Positions 12,546-25,589 of a stretch of 64,000 nt of DNA are shown in pieces. Position 1 is the stretch's first letter. Each line of letters opens with the position of its first letter. The notes beneath the pieces were generated by a model. It did not search any database. It worked only from the letters and a program-made list of their open reading frames with translations, and had not been told where the DNA came from. The stretch comes from Stenopsyche tienmushanensis (taxonomy: Eukaryota > Arthropoda > Insecta > Trichoptera > Stenopsychidae): NCBI GenBank assembly GCA_008973525.1, contig WACJ01000061.1, forward strand, positions 434,001 to 498,000, given 5' to 3'. Position numbers and translations under genes: made by a program.

Positions 12546-13845
12546 CCGAATTTATCAGTCCCAATTCAGAAAATTTGACATTATTTTAACAAAGATAAAC
12601 AAGGATAAGTTTAATTTTTTTATAACATTTGAAAGTGGTCAAATCACATTTTTAACTTAAAAAATAATTCAATACGCAAATATTCCTCATGTACTGTTTT
12701 TTGGACTCGACAATAAACACAAATGACGTACTTTGGTGTTTACTCTTGTTAGCAGTTCAATTTATTTCAATGAAAAAGATATCTTCGGTAATGCATTTCA
12801 ACCTTTAAGATAAAGGCAGATCCGATGATGACCTTTATCTTAAAGTATTGAAACATGTAGCTGCATAAAACAACTTGAATATAAAATCGTTTTCGTTATT
12901 CAAACTAAATATTTACATTGCTGAACTGTTCTGTTATGCCTCCGATGTGTGCTATGTAGCAAATTTCATTATTTTTTTACATCAAACGGTTCATACTTAA
13001 CGCCTTATGTTGATACCAAAAAAACGTGACAAATGAAATGTGGGTTACGTATTAGCGAAAAATATTAATGACGCTGCAACGGCGATCTAAACTTATTCCA
13101 ATAGCGTTTTGCCATCTTTTGTAGTATAAATTATAGTTGACCTTCTTTCACGTTAGAAATTCTAGCGAATCTTTGAATTCTAGAGGTGTGAATGCATTTC
13201 ATGCATTCATTGAGAAAAAAAAGCTATTTAATCGCACAGTCACTCGCTTTCATCGTTACTTTATGTTCCGACCAAATGATCTATGAATAATCTGGATCTT
13301 TTGCAGAACTTGCTATTAATATAAACAACAATCATAGGCCATCGACATCGCAATTCACCCACCGACTGCCTTGATATATTTTCACTCGCTAAACACGTTG
13401 GTATTATCAAAAACGAATCTTCAATAAATTTTCGAACAAAAATAAAAAACCCAAGCGACAAGTGTCTTTCATCATTGAAAAATTATGCATCATTTATCAC
13501 TCTTACTCCATGCCTTCGAAACATAGAACGAAAGTAAAAACCCAAAAGAGTTCCTCGTTCAATTCAGAGAATTTATGATTCGCTCCACAGAAGGATATCT
13601 TCGATTTATCATCTCACATTGGGTAAAAAAATACGTCGTAAATACATTTCGTACCTGCAGCTACTTTAAACTGATGCGTCAGTACTTAGTGTCATATCAA
13701 TTTCATATGCTATTAAGTACGGCTTTCACTTTTTTTAACTCCCGATATTAATCACATTTTTATTTCGGCTTATTTTCTTCCGAAGAGAGAAGACACGTTA
13801 GGTGTCAAAATTAATTAGAATTAACACATTTACGATTGATAGTTT
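12546..13845. other. AT-rich intergenic, nothing recognised
   Basis: Only short random ORFs. A direct pair of AAGATAAAGG-like motifs sits near 12808 and 12836. No gene is supported. Confidence 0.55.
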
Positions 13846-13849
13846 TTTA

Positions 13850-15270
13850 ACCATCTAATTCTTTGCTATTGACCTTCTTATAGTGAACAACGACGCAATA
13901 GCAAATCTGTATTTCCTTTGATCGCTTCGTGGACACGTCTGCAATTGCAGTGGGATGTAACAAGTGTTTATTACGCCGGATATGTCTGTGAATAAGCCAT
14001 GATGGAACGTATAAGGGATTTGTATAAGAGCAATTTGTTCCCCGATGGACATTTTGCTCTCAATACATAGGATGGGCTTTACGGCGGCTAAGGCTCCGCG
14101 AGCTTTTTTCGGTGATACTGTCAATGTGCGGAGCTCAGGTGAGTCTTAAATCGAAGATTGCTCCTAAGATATTTGGTCTGTTTGACCCATGGGATGATTC
14201 CTGATGGGAGGGTGAGAGGAATTTGGGGGGATTTTTTCTTCTTCGATAATCCCATGGCGAACAGCACCGCCGCGTTCTTTTTGACATTTACCATAATTCT
14301 CCACCTAGAGTTCCAAATGCTTAGCAAGTCTAATTGAGATTGCAAGTGCCTGCAAACCAATTTTATTTCTGTTGACTGTGACATTATGGTGGTGTTGTCC
14401 GCGTAGAGAGCGATCGAGTCAGAAGGATGTTCGGATTTGGGAATAACGCTGGTATATATGGAAAATAATATGGGAGCCAGAATGGATCCTTGGGGGACAC
14501 CCGCGGTTATGGGACGAATATTAGAAAGGAAGGAGACAATTTCGACGCGAAAAGAACGTTCGGAGAGGAAGCTATCAATCATGCGGTTTGTAGAGTCGCG
14601 GAATTCGGCGGAGAAGAGCTTGAACAGCAGACCTTATCGAAAGCTTTGGCGAGGTCTAGGAAGATGATACCCGTATCCATTTTCATCTCTATGCCTTCGT
14701 GAATGAATTCAGTGTTATCCTGGGTGGATAATCGGGAGATTTTTTCGTCCCATCTAGACATTCCTGAAGTTGAGAACAGCCGTTTTGACTTTAAATTCTA
14801 AGTTATTGAGCAGAACTTTAGACTGAGGGTCACGATAGTTTTGCCATTTTTTCCTTGATAAGGGCTTTTATGATTATGGGAGAGATCTAGACGGTCCCGA
14901 GAATTTGGAGTAGAATCGTGTGAAGCACTTTGAATGGCAGAATTAATTTGTTAAGTGAATTTATTAACTGCAGTCTCAATATCTGGAATCGAGTGCAATG
15001 CTTTTTTTGCAAATTTAATGGTTGTAGATATAGCTTTTTTATATGTTTCTCAATTAATGGATTTTTTAGGTTCCATAAAGAAGATATTTGTGTCTAAAGA
15101 GATATAAATAATGATAGGATCGTGGTCTGAGGAGAGCTCGCTGACCACATGAATATTGTAGTTCCATTTATTTCTGATTTTTTCTTAACTATAGCTATAT
15201 CTAAGATATCATGGACTCAGCGGTGAACCTGGTATATTTCATAATCGTTAAAGTTTCGGACTACAAGGGG
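13850..15270 (-). mobile_element. jockey-type non-LTR retrotransposon fragment (endonuclease end to RT thumb)
   Basis: Reading the minus strand from 15260: remains of the endonuclease end (VHDI, then a broken SSDHDP-type segment), the linker, then RT with FLDLAKAFDKV (about 14650) and AGVPQGSILAPILFSIY (about 14500). The catalytic box is YADNT (about 14395) in place of YADD. The palm and thumb follow, ending at 13855. Frames shift near 14580, 14120 and upstream of 14760. The linker part is about as long as the homologous part of the copy at 37225-38360. The altered catalytic box and frameshifts mean it is inactive. Confidence 0.8.
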
Positions 15271-17410
15271 TCGGGGGCAGTACTCTATAGTCCGACAAAT
15301 TGGATAATTCGACACCGATGAAATTTTAATTGCAACATTTTTGTCCCCTGATGTTTCATCTTTGATACAACCCAGCGCAGAAATGAACGCGTACTTTGGT
15401 CCACGAAATCATCTCTACCTTGCATGAAGGCTGTATGCCTCGTGATTGTCACCAATACCAAAAAGGGTAATAAATTGATATACTAGATAACTTACTCTTT
15501 TAATCAGCTTCCTTTCCATCTTTTGAGAGGATAGCAAAGCGCCCCTCTCTCCTCCACCTTCGGTAGAAGTGCGTTCATCGGTGGTGAGATCATCATCAAA
15601 GATAATAGTATGGAGCACCCCAGCGCTTCTAATGACCCCCCCCCCCCCTCATAAAATCCAATTTTAAGCTAATATTTTAATTTTATTTTATTTACCCAAA
15701 GTTTATCAAATAAATGATTTTGTTGTTAAACATAATTTTCTTAAATCTATCATATTAATTTAAAGTATCTTACTTTGATTTTTAAAAAATATTTATTTAA
15801 GGATAGAAAATGAACTTCAGAATTCAGAATTGATTGGTAAGATCCATATATCACAAATTAATTTTAACATTCATATTTTTTTAACATATGATAAAAATAC
15901 AATAAATCACAATTCTAACCGACTTTATGTTTTGTCTTATTAATTTCGAATGTGGCTTAACACCGACAAAGCACAACCAATCGTGCTAAATTACATAATT
16001 AAAATCATTAGAAATCCTGTTCGAAACAAAGCACTAAATCAATGATAAAATTGTCCATCACTCGGTCCATCATTATCACATCCACTCCGTAAAACCGAAG
16101 CATCTTGCCGTTTAATTACCGTCAAAACTAATTAGCAATCACGTGCTAAACGAAACCACTATCCCCACATTACCGAAGGTAGCCAAATACGAGATCAGTA
16201 TGCCAGTCGCATTCATAAACCGTGACTGAAAACCAGAAATATTACCAACTCTAGCTTTTACATAACGGACTTTTTCGTATACCACGTGCTCGAAAGCGCC
16301 GTAGACAAACGGCAGCCGAAAAAAAAACGCTCCGGCCACAAAGGGTTATAATGTAAACGCAAATTGCGATTGTAAACAGATTTCATTTTATTCCCGTCGA
16401 ATGCTTCCTTTTTTTATTTTAACGAAATTGCACGAATATTTCTATACATCACGATGGAATTGAAACGTGACTAGTCTGTTCCACAATCATAGATACGGTC
16501 TTGGGAGGCTTCGAGCTTATATTTACTTCAACCTTTCAGCAATTTTAGATATCACTAATTCGTTTCGAAGGCAAAGAATCAATTCATTTTTAACACGCCC
16601 AAAACGATCAAAATCATGAAAATCAAATGATTACATTAAAAACGTTCGATTTTGGCCTAGTTTTTCAGTTCCGCACCAAAGTTGATTAAAACAGTTGCAT
16701 ACAAATTTTCAATTCAGTATAAATAAGCGGCTGAAAACGAACAGATTCAGTGGCCTACCTTAATAAAATCATTTAAGAAGAATGTCGTCGAATCGCTTTT
16801 AAATGCCTAACTATCGATTATAACTTTTTTCGCTTGTGAATCACTCAAGAGAATTGTTCATCTCGATTTTACATTAGCAGAACATGTTAAGTTAAAGACT
16901 TGTTATACCAAAATACATTCGGTCGTGACCGCGATGATCATCACTACGGAAACTTTACTTGGCTCTCCCACACTCCAGTAATTAATTAGCTCTCATTTGG
17001 TTTATATGCACTGACCATAGTGCCAAACTATTCCGAACTTAGATCAAAAAAATATACAAGATGAGATTAATCGATAAATCTGATTATGAAAAAAACTTTG
17101 ATGACTAATATACGAGTCATTAAAATAACATTTCTATTATTATTACCAATTAAAACGACTATAAAACAGACGGACTACATGAGATGCTCAAATCTAATGC
17201 ATAGATATCGACATTAAAAATACAGGTTCTTCTCCGTAAATACGCATACTATTATACGATTGATAATATAAACGATGATAGCTTTAAAATGTCCCGATCA
17301 GAGGTCATAGCAGGTAAAATAAATGATCAGATTCAAAAAAATATTAATTACACTTGGGCCTCGTATAACACGGTTATATGGTTCCACAAAAACGACGTGT
17401 AATACAAATC
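15271..17410. other. AT-rich intergenic with a C13 run
   Basis: A pure C13 tract lies at 15636-15648. Otherwise no gene, splice-supported exon or element is recognised. Confidence 0.55.
15636..15648. repeat. poly-C tract (13)
   Basis: Thirteen consecutive Cs in AT-rich DNA. A second run of the same length is at 42098-42110. Confidence 0.9.
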
Positions 17411-17423
17411 CATGTTATTACAC

Positions 17424-18312
17424 TTACACTTTTTTGTGCGTTTCGCGGAAAATCGCACAAAAAAAGCTATGACTTATATGAGCATAGAAAAGGTGAAGAT
17501 GCTTTCCACGAATTTTAAAAACCGCATAACTTTGAAACAGCTATATAAAATATTTCTAAAATCGCATAAAAAAAAGTTAATAAAAAACAATAAGGCAATT
17601 AAAAAATAACACTTTTGGTGACATTTAAAGGACGTGTTGCATCATTACTAAGATTTTAAGGATGTCTAACATCTGCCATCTCAAATGCCAGACATCCACT
17701 AGAGAAATACTAATTATTTTAATTATAAATGATCATCGCTGAATGATAATTTTCGTTGCGATTTTCGATATGACTCAAATTCAGAAGAAATAGTATACCC
17801 AGTGCCAAAGTCATAATTGTTCCGTGCAGACTTTCTCTTTCCAGCAATATAATTCATAATTAGTAAATATGTCACTATAGTCCCTAACTCAAAACAAAAA
17901 ATCACAAAATGGCGACTGTTTAAAAAAACTTCAGGCGAGTCATTTTTTGGCCTTATTTTGTCACAGTTTTAATTTATTTTAACTAGTTAAAAAATAAATT
18001 TTAACATAAATCTGATAGGAATAATAAATGGTTATATAGAATAGATTCGTACCCAGTTTGAAGTAAATAAATGAATTAAAACTTGAGATATGATGTCAAC
18101 CGTGTTGGAGAATGTATTTTTAAAAATCAAAACATAGGATAAATGCAAAAAAACGATTTTTTTTCAAATTTCGGTTAGTGTTCATGATTTATTTCCTATT
18201 TTATCCAAATTATCTCGATAAGTACTCTTTATGAAATTAAAAAAAATGCTTTAAAAAAATCGCATAACTTCGAAATTACACAAAAAAAGTCGCACAAAAA
18301 GAAGTTTGAGTA
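17424..18312 (+). repeat. non-autonomous DNA element, copy A (TTTTTTGTGCG ends)
   Basis: The left end reads CTTTTTTGTGCG and the right end CGCACAAAAAG, so the element has imperfect terminal inverted repeats. The internal sequence (for example TAGTATTTCTCTAGTGGATG in the inverse sense) matches 21866-22497 in inverted orientation. It has no transposase; short ORFs such as 17412-17609 are incidental. Confidence 0.6.
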
Positions 18313-18569
18313 CATAAAGTTTGAAGTTCATACAAAATTAGGGTTTCCAAAAAATATCGAAGATAGTTCGGAGGACTCGGGGCTTTTTGTGGTTTTAGTC
18401 TTTAAAAAATCGATAATAAGTGATTGTCTACTTTTGGCATTAAATCTTTACGTATTTTCTTATAAGGTTCCAAAATCTGTTGTAATTCCCTCTTGAATTT
18501 TGAACTTTTTCCATTATAAAAATCCTTTTCAATATATTTTTTTCTAATTTTATAACCAATTCTAAGTCG

Positions 18570-18862
18570 TCATTTATTGTTTTTTAATGTGAAACATGTA
18601 GCTTCTTCACTGCAACTGCTTTCTGAGTCATTAATTGTGGTAGGTTTATCCAATATTTCGACCAATTCTTCGTCGTTCAACGTACGATCCTCCAATATTT
18701 CTCGGATGTCATGAATATCCATGTCAAAAAAACCTTTTCCGTCAATACTCCGACAAATATTTGTTGTCCTTTGATATTCATCTTCTATAACATTTTCTCC
18801 AGAAACTACTTCTGAAACGGATGCAGAAACAATATCGACACAATTTCGAATAAAATAGTGTT
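18570..18862 (-). pseudogene. possible pogo/Tigger-like transposase C-terminal fragment
   Basis: The minus strand is open for about 97 codons up to a TGA at 18570. It encodes an acidic stretch with IHDIREILEDRTLNDEELVEIL, which resembles the LT-x-E-D-L region after the DDE domain in Tigger/jerky-type transposases. No catalytic domain is present upstream. The identification rests on local similarity from memory, so another origin is possible. Confidence 0.3.
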
Positions 18863-18869
18863 AAATTCT

Positions 18870-19685
18870 TATCTTGATCGATATCATCCAATATTTTTTC
18901 AAACGTTTGACGAATTTCAAGGTAAATCATAAGCTAAAATTAATTATTTAATTTATAACTCTACGTCACAAATCATTTGGCAAGTCCAAAGCATTTGTTA
19001 TCAGTAATATTTCTTTATCTATGAGAGCTCCAGTATTTTTTTAATTGATATTATATTTTTGAACCTACATACGTTTAATTAAAAAAATACAGATTTCTTC
19101 AGAAAATCGAGAGTCTCGCATCCTTATCGACTAAAGATATTAATCTTATTCAATCGAGGACCGGATACGGTCCACGACTATCGAGCTTAACACGCCTGTC
19201 CCGCGAGATAAATGCATTTCTCCAATATGTATCGGGAACTAAAATTCATTACGATGACTACAGCAACTTATCAACTCTTTGTGCGGGTTCGAAGTCACGC
19301 ATCCAATAATTTTAATGTTTGAATGCATGTGTTTGCTTATTCATTGTCATACATCGTCATCCGACAAGAGATGATCTATGTACCAGCTGAGGGAAAGTGT
19401 GATCTGTGGACTCCCGACTGTGCGGTAGCCAAATCGTCTCGCTCTCCAAGAAGTGGTCTTGTTCGATGGATTTATTAGTCGTGCACGATTTTGTTTTATC
19501 CCAGCACTCTCCATTATGACACACTAATGCCAGCCTTACGACAATGGAATTTCAATAAGGAAAATCAATCTACATCACTCAAATCAAACGCTATTTTATT
19601 TCCGTACCTGAAAAATATTTTTTTTTATATTTGATACTCTGATAATAAAGCCATTCCCGAATAGTACTTAGGTGTTACATACACT
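18870..19685. other. AT-rich intergenic, nothing recognised
   Basis: No gene or element identified. Confidence 0.5.
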
Positions 19686-19689
19686 GCAA

Positions 19690-19820
19690 TCGGACATATC
19701 CGTCATTTTCTATTGAGATTTGCTTAACTTTCACAATGCGGATATATCCGTCATACCCACTTTGCAAGGACTTTGGTCTTGACGGATATATACGTCATAT
19801 CCACTTAAGGGGTTAAAGCG
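19690..19820. repeat. triple palindromic motif next to a TTAA end (piggyBac-like terminus?)
   Basis: Three near-identical palindromic units, CGGACATATCCGTCAT (19691), GCGGATATATCCGTCAT (19738) and GACGGATATATACGTCAT (19781), are followed by CCACTTAAGGGGTTAA. A TTAA flanked by CCCCTTAAG and subterminal repeats looks like one end of a piggyBac-type element. No matching second end was found. Confidence 0.4.
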
Positions 19821-20060
19821 ATAGGGATCAAGGTAATTAAAACATTAGAACAGGGGGAAAACGCCTTAAACGATTAAAGAAAAACGTTCGTATAACATTT
19901 GCAAGTCGTTATAGAAATACGTAACTATGAGGACGCTGAATTCGCTTTTCGGAGACGCGCATATCTGGTGAACGCAGCGACGAACAAGTTAAATAAATAA
20001 ACACTGTCGCATAAACAATACACCAAATATTGATTCATTATATCATTCAAACATCAATAT

Positions 20061-20160
20061 TAGTCGATAAATTTGGGTTTACGATTTATACAATCGTGCG
20101 ATGTACGCAGGAAGTTTCTGTCCCTCTCCGAGGTCTACATACAAGAGTACTCTTTCTGAA
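20061..20160 (+). repeat. dispersed repeat, copy 1 (TAGTCGATAAATTTGGG)
   Basis: Shares TAGTCGATAAATTTGGGTT, the following ATATAATC-type sequence and GCGATGTAYGCRGG with 34951-35080 in the same orientation. No coding capacity. Confidence 0.5.
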
Positions 20161-21865
20161 TCATTGAAATTCGCTCGCAAATACGCGATCATCCTACCAT
20201 ACAGGTTAACTATGAGCGTTTTTTTCTTAATAAATAACGAGTATTCAAATTATGAAATAAAATTTCGTATTGTAAATATGATATAATATTATAATCAAAA
20301 CCAAGTAGAAAATTGATGATTTGGATTATCCGTGTTTTCCAGTTGTTTGTGTTTGTCCTCCCCGGCAGTCCCCCGGATAATCGAGAGTCCACTGTACAAC
20401 AATTAAATTTTTGCCGTATTCTTCATATCTTGAAACATCAAATGGTTTCCTTTTTAAATTAATGGAATTTTATATCAAAATATTTTTTTTAGAAAACAAT
20501 CGATGTTACCCTTGGGCATGCGCGCGCATTTATTTTCATATGAACATTAATATTCGTAGCTGATATTACATGCCAACGGCTAGCTTTGTTTCAAATTCAA
20601 AACTAGGAACATTGAATGACATCAACCTAATCAAAATAATTTATGATCTTGCGTGACCGAGATTACAGAAAAAAATAATTAAGAATTCATTACAAGCGAT
20701 TAATACAAATACGACGGCACATCCCATCAGTCATTCCGCGACGTTTAAATTATATTATCCCAATCGTAGAAACGAACGCTTCCTTATCTGACTAATTGAC
20801 AAAGTGGCAAAAAATCTCTAGAAATTATCGAGAGATAGCAAGCTTTTAAGATTTGCCCAAAAAAAAACGCTGAAGTGTCAATTAATGAAAAAGTGACCTC
20901 ATGCAATGAGGCGAGTTCCCACAGTTGCGAATAAGAAACCACAAACATTTATAGGTTGTGGTTATTTTTAGGATGACCATACTTTAGGATGCCGTGAGCT
21001 AAAAAATAGACATAATGACGCCACATAAAAAAATCGCCAACACACATAATGCAACATTTTTATCGATGATTTACAATCATTTCGTAATTATTTTTCGTTC
21101 AATGTTCAGAAAAATCTTTCTAGCTCTCACTCTCCGCATTTCAACGACATCTTCTAAAAACACCATAAATAGCCTCATTGTTCCCACTTGCATGTTTTCC
21201 TTTCCCTCGTGCTTAAACATTTGCTTAACTGCGTTCTAAACCAGCTCATTAATTTGATGCACCGCCTCATTTTCATAGACATTTACGTACGAAATACATA
21301 TTAATTGAGTAAAAGTGCCAAAGAAAACAACTAACGCAGCGTAAAATTTACTCTGCTTATTTTCTGAATAAATAAGTTAACGGAAGTCAAGACTAAATAA
21401 GATGGGTGCTGTTTATAAAAGTTCTATGTTAACGGATAGCAATTGGAGTAGGTCAATAAGTTCCTATACTTAGCAATTATGAGACAAATTCCATAAATCA
21501 TGACGTTCAAAATTGAATGTAAGATTATATGGCAAATATAATACAATATAAAATAACCTTAAAAAGAATTTCCAAATTGAAATAATTCATATAATCAAAT
21601 AGTAACTGAATTATTTCTTCATATCAATATAAAAATATTTTTCTTGTATGTAATAAAATATATGGCGTTTATGGATGTCTTAAAAAAACTTATAGTATTT
21701 AATTCAATTCTGGTTAATCTAAATCAATTGTATACAATCTGGTCCCTACCGCCTACCAGTGGGCGTTATTTTCTAATTTTCCAAGATTGTTATAAATTAT
21801 ATATAAGGGAGAAAATAAAAATAATTTCAAAAATGCTGGATATGGAAGCCTATGGAAAATTTGTC
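20161..21865. other. AT-rich intergenic, no gene supported
   Basis: A 98-codon ORF at 21644-21940 runs into the adjacent repeat and has no recognisable domain. Confidence 0.5.
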
Positions 21866-22497
21866 ACAATTCGCTCTAACCTCTTTTTGTGCGATTTCGA
21901 AGTTATGCGGTTTGTTTTAAAGCAATGTTTTATTTCATAAAGAGTACGTATCGAGATATTTTGGATTAAATAAGAAATAAATCATCAACACTAACCGAAA
22001 TTTGGAAAAAATATGTAATTTGAGACTCATCATATTGCATCTGCTATCGCTGAATTACGACCTCGCCCTTTATTCTGGTTTAGATTTTTGAAAAAATTGA
22101 TTTTTAAGCAGTCACTATTTTGTGTTTTTTTTTAGAGCTATTTTGAGTCATCGAAAATTATCATACAGCTATGATATTTTGTAATTAAAATAATTAGTAT
22201 TTCTCTAGTGGATGTTTGACATTTGAGATGCCAGATGTTGGACATCCTTAAAATTTTATCAATGATACAAGACATCCTTTAAATGTTACCAAAAATGTTA
22301 TTTTTTGATTAAAGTTTTCCTGTTTTATTTTATTTACTTTTTTGTGCGATTTTGGATATATTTTATATAGCTGTTTCAAAGTTATGCGGTTTTTAAAATC
22401 CATGGAACGCATGTTCACTTTTTCTATGTAAGTCATAGCTTTTTTTGTACGATTTTCTGCAGAACGCATCTACCGCACAAAAAAGGTTTAAGTGTAT
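21866..22497 (-). repeat. non-autonomous DNA element, copy B (inverted relative to copy A)
   Basis: An inverted homologue of 17424-18312: CTTTTTGTGCGATTTCGAAG on the left and CGCACAAAAAAGG on the right. It shares the ATTTCTCTAGTGGATG and GACATCCTTTAAATG segments. It is about 260 bp shorter than copy A because of internal differences. With copy A it forms a large inverted repeat with a spacer of about 3.5 kb. Confidence 0.6.
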
Positions 22498-22679
22498 TTT
22501 AAAAAGAGGAAAATTAAACTAGTTTTCAAACATTTAATTTCTCAACATCAGCCTAAATAATCTCATTAATAATTAAGTAAAACTTTATTTGAATAGATTT
22601 TATACTTTCGTATATTAAAAATGTTAATAAAAATATAAATTTAACCACATATTTTAACTAAACGTTCGCTCAAAAATTA

Positions 22680-23425
22680 TGGGCACATTTTATTATTATT
22701 TTTTTTTTTTTTTTTTCTGTGGGCGAGAAAATCTTCGCAAGACGCCCAGTGAAGCTGGGCAGTGTAGGATTCACGATTGTTCGGTCGTGCTTGCCCACTA
22801 AACCCGCCCTTGTCCTTCTCTGTCCTCCTGGTATTGTTTTCCACATTGCTTCGGGAGGACAGGTAGTCTGGCCTTAGGTGATTGGCCCTATTCTATTGTT
22901 GGAGAGGCTGTTGCGCTCTGCGTCTCTCTCTTTCACTGCCCTCTTTGGCGCTCAGAATCTCTTCCACGTATTCGCGCCAAAGGTCCCAGTTCTTCTTGCT
23001 CTCCATCATGCTGTGGATCATGTTGTTGGCGTTGAGCTCGGCTACCCCGAGTGCTTGTTTCAGCAATTTCCTCTGGGGTGCCCAAGCCTTACAGCTAATG
23101 ATGGTGTGCTCTGCATCATCGACCTCCGCTTGGCAGTGGTGGCAATTGGCAGATGTTTCCTTGCCAATCCGCTTTAGGTACGCTCCGAAACATCCATGTC
23201 CGGTGAGCGCCTGAGTTAAGCGGTAGGTCGTTTCGCCGTATTTTCTGGCCCTCCACCGACTTACGACCGGTATAAGTCGGTGGGTCCATCTTCCTTTTGT
23301 GGACTGATCCCATCTCTGTTGCCAGGCTTCCTTCAGTTTCTGTTCAGGCCGATCCACGCCTTTCGGATTATGTCTACTACTCTCTGCACCGATGGGCACA
23401 TTGCAGTTGCAATAAATCATGTTAC
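22680..23425 (-). mobile_element. 5'-truncated R1-clade non-LTR retrotransposon, 3' end with poly(A)
   Basis: The ORF on the minus strand at 23420-22893 (175 codons) is the ORF2 tail: RWTHRLIPVVSRW, YRLTQALTGHGCFGAYL, and a CCHC-type motif CHHCQAEVDDAEHTIISC. It is followed by about 170 bp of 3' UTR and a T-rich run at about 22690-22717, which is a poly(A) tail in the sense strand. A conserved hairpin lies in the UTR (22744-22760). The tail is intact over its length, but RT and endonuclease are absent. Related to, but diverged from, the copy at 44405-46260. Confidence 0.85.
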
Positions 23426-23499
23426 TGTGGAATCGGTGGGCGATGGGAATAAAAAGGTTAACTATCCCTGCTCTAAATTCTAAATAAACTACTATAACA

Positions 23500-25585
23500 G
23501 ATTTAAACAGGTTTTTAAACTGGGGTCCGCGAAACTAAGTAAGTAAGTTTGTTTTTAAAAAAGTAAGTCTCAAGAACGACATAGATTGTTTAGATGGTTT
23601 TAAGGGTTGGAAAAAAAAAATTTCAAGTGGGGGTCCGCGAAGAAAATCACAGCATTAAATCAACTGTTTTTAATTAAGGAATCCATCACTAATTTAGAAC
23701 ATCGAGTGACCATAAGATAGCAAAACCCTGCTCAGATTTTAATAAAGGTCACAGTATTTGTTAAAACTCTAAAGAGTGAAAAAATGAATCCACAACTCCA
23801 TTTTCATCTACAAAGTACAAGCTAAGAAAACAGTTTGTTATTTGAGGATTTCGAATGACCAATTTGCATATTTGCAATTAGTGCTCCGCGTTAGTAATGT
23901 GTTAAGCCTTATTTATCTTTTTTTAATTTACCACTTCATATTCCTGTTATCTAAATTTCATTATCGCCATTATAGAATATCAATGCTTTCTTCAAATTAA
24001 AAAAATATACCATTACTGACCATCAAGCGTTTTCATATGATTTATTTAAAACTACTCGCTTGTTTTATACATTCCAGATCGCAATGATACCAGGACTATT
24101 TTATGATTTGGGAGTAAAAATTCAATTTTGAATTTTAATAGGTTACACATAACATTTTGTGGTGAGAAGATATCTATTTACAATGTGTTATATTGTATGA
24201 AATTAAAAACATGATCGTGCCCAAAGTAAGTATCAACAGGATGAAATCGACTGCGATAACGGAACAGGGTATAATTCATATTCATACGGGGTTTCTTTCG
24301 ATCCGAGATGTTTATTTCTTATTATGCCTTGAATAATCTTCGATCCAAATACATTTTAATGAAGAACCTCACATCCAAATATGAACTCCTCAATATTCAG
24401 GATACGGTCGCTCATCACGAATCGGAAAGCTATTTATTGTTTTGTCATCGTGAATAGAGGGTGAACAAAAGCAACATATAATACTGTGAATTTTAAAACT
24501 CCGAATTATCACGGTGCGTATGTTAGATTCTAGATCCTGATATGACGTACGAATATTCAAATAAAAGTAGAGCTAAGTGCCCGAAGATAGTGAAATCAAT
24601 CTACATTTCGACCACCTACTGATCGAAGCTCATAACCCTCATTAAACGATACTTGCTCAAGAGCGAAGGTACTTTCTACTTATGGACAATCTGTATAAAG
24701 ATAAGAGTATTCATGTATGACTACGGGATATTTTATCATACGGACAGCGGAAAAAAGACAATCGAAAGACATCGTGACTGATGTGGTCGAGAGACTCGTC
24801 CGCTTATCGAATCACTCAATCAAGATCACGTGCAATCGGTATCAGAAAGAGGCAGATATTTTTTTTATTCTCTTGTCACGAATGCTTGCATTCGGCCTAC
24901 TGTTGGACAACATCCACACCTGTCACATCCATTCACGGTGCATAAGAACGACGGGATGGAATCGTCGAAATGTTGAAGGTTCGAAGGTTTTTTCGATCGG
25001 CGAGATTTGTATGCGCGGCAGCAGTAATATCTGATTTATTTCCTCGGGTCAGCGATGACAGCCGTCATCGTCTTTACCATCTACGGATGCAGACCACAGC
25101 TAGACGATTCAAGGTCAGCGATGAGCAGAATGAGAAATTTCATTTTATAGAAGCCGAGTACGAAAAAACGTAATAGATTAAATGCCTACGTTAGCTTCTG
25201 GATGGCAAATTATCTTCCTAGAACGATCTTAAGATGCACCTCAAGTTATTTTTATAAAGATCTACACAAGAACATACCAATAACGTGCATTTTGTAGTAT
25301 ATTTAAAATATCTTAAGCAATTATAAAAAACATTTTGCTAAAAATAATATACCTTTTTTGCTTAAGCAAATATTAAGCCTCTGTTGAAGACAATTATATA
25401 TTTATATTGTTACTTCAGGCTTTATTTAAAGCTCTTTCAAGTTACTATCCCTTGTTATTCCAGTATTTTTTAAGTATAAATATTTTATCAAAACATTTTT
25501 AAATGACATTAGTTTTAAATATTCAAGTTTCTTTCATGTTGCTTAAAGAATAATGATTATGATCCTTTTTATACAGGATTTTTGG
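23500..25585. other. AT-rich intergenic; hAT-like termini near 23510-23650
   Basis: AAACTGGGGTCCGCGAA (about 23518) and GGGGGTCCGCGAAG (about 23630) resemble termini of hAT elements. The 105-codon ORF at 24717-25034 has no recognisable motif. No gene is supported. Confidence 0.45.
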
Positions 25586-25589
25586 AGAA

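Noticed and set aside
24717..25034. 105-codon ORF as a gene
   Set aside because: No domain, no acceptor or donor support, and no similarity recognised.
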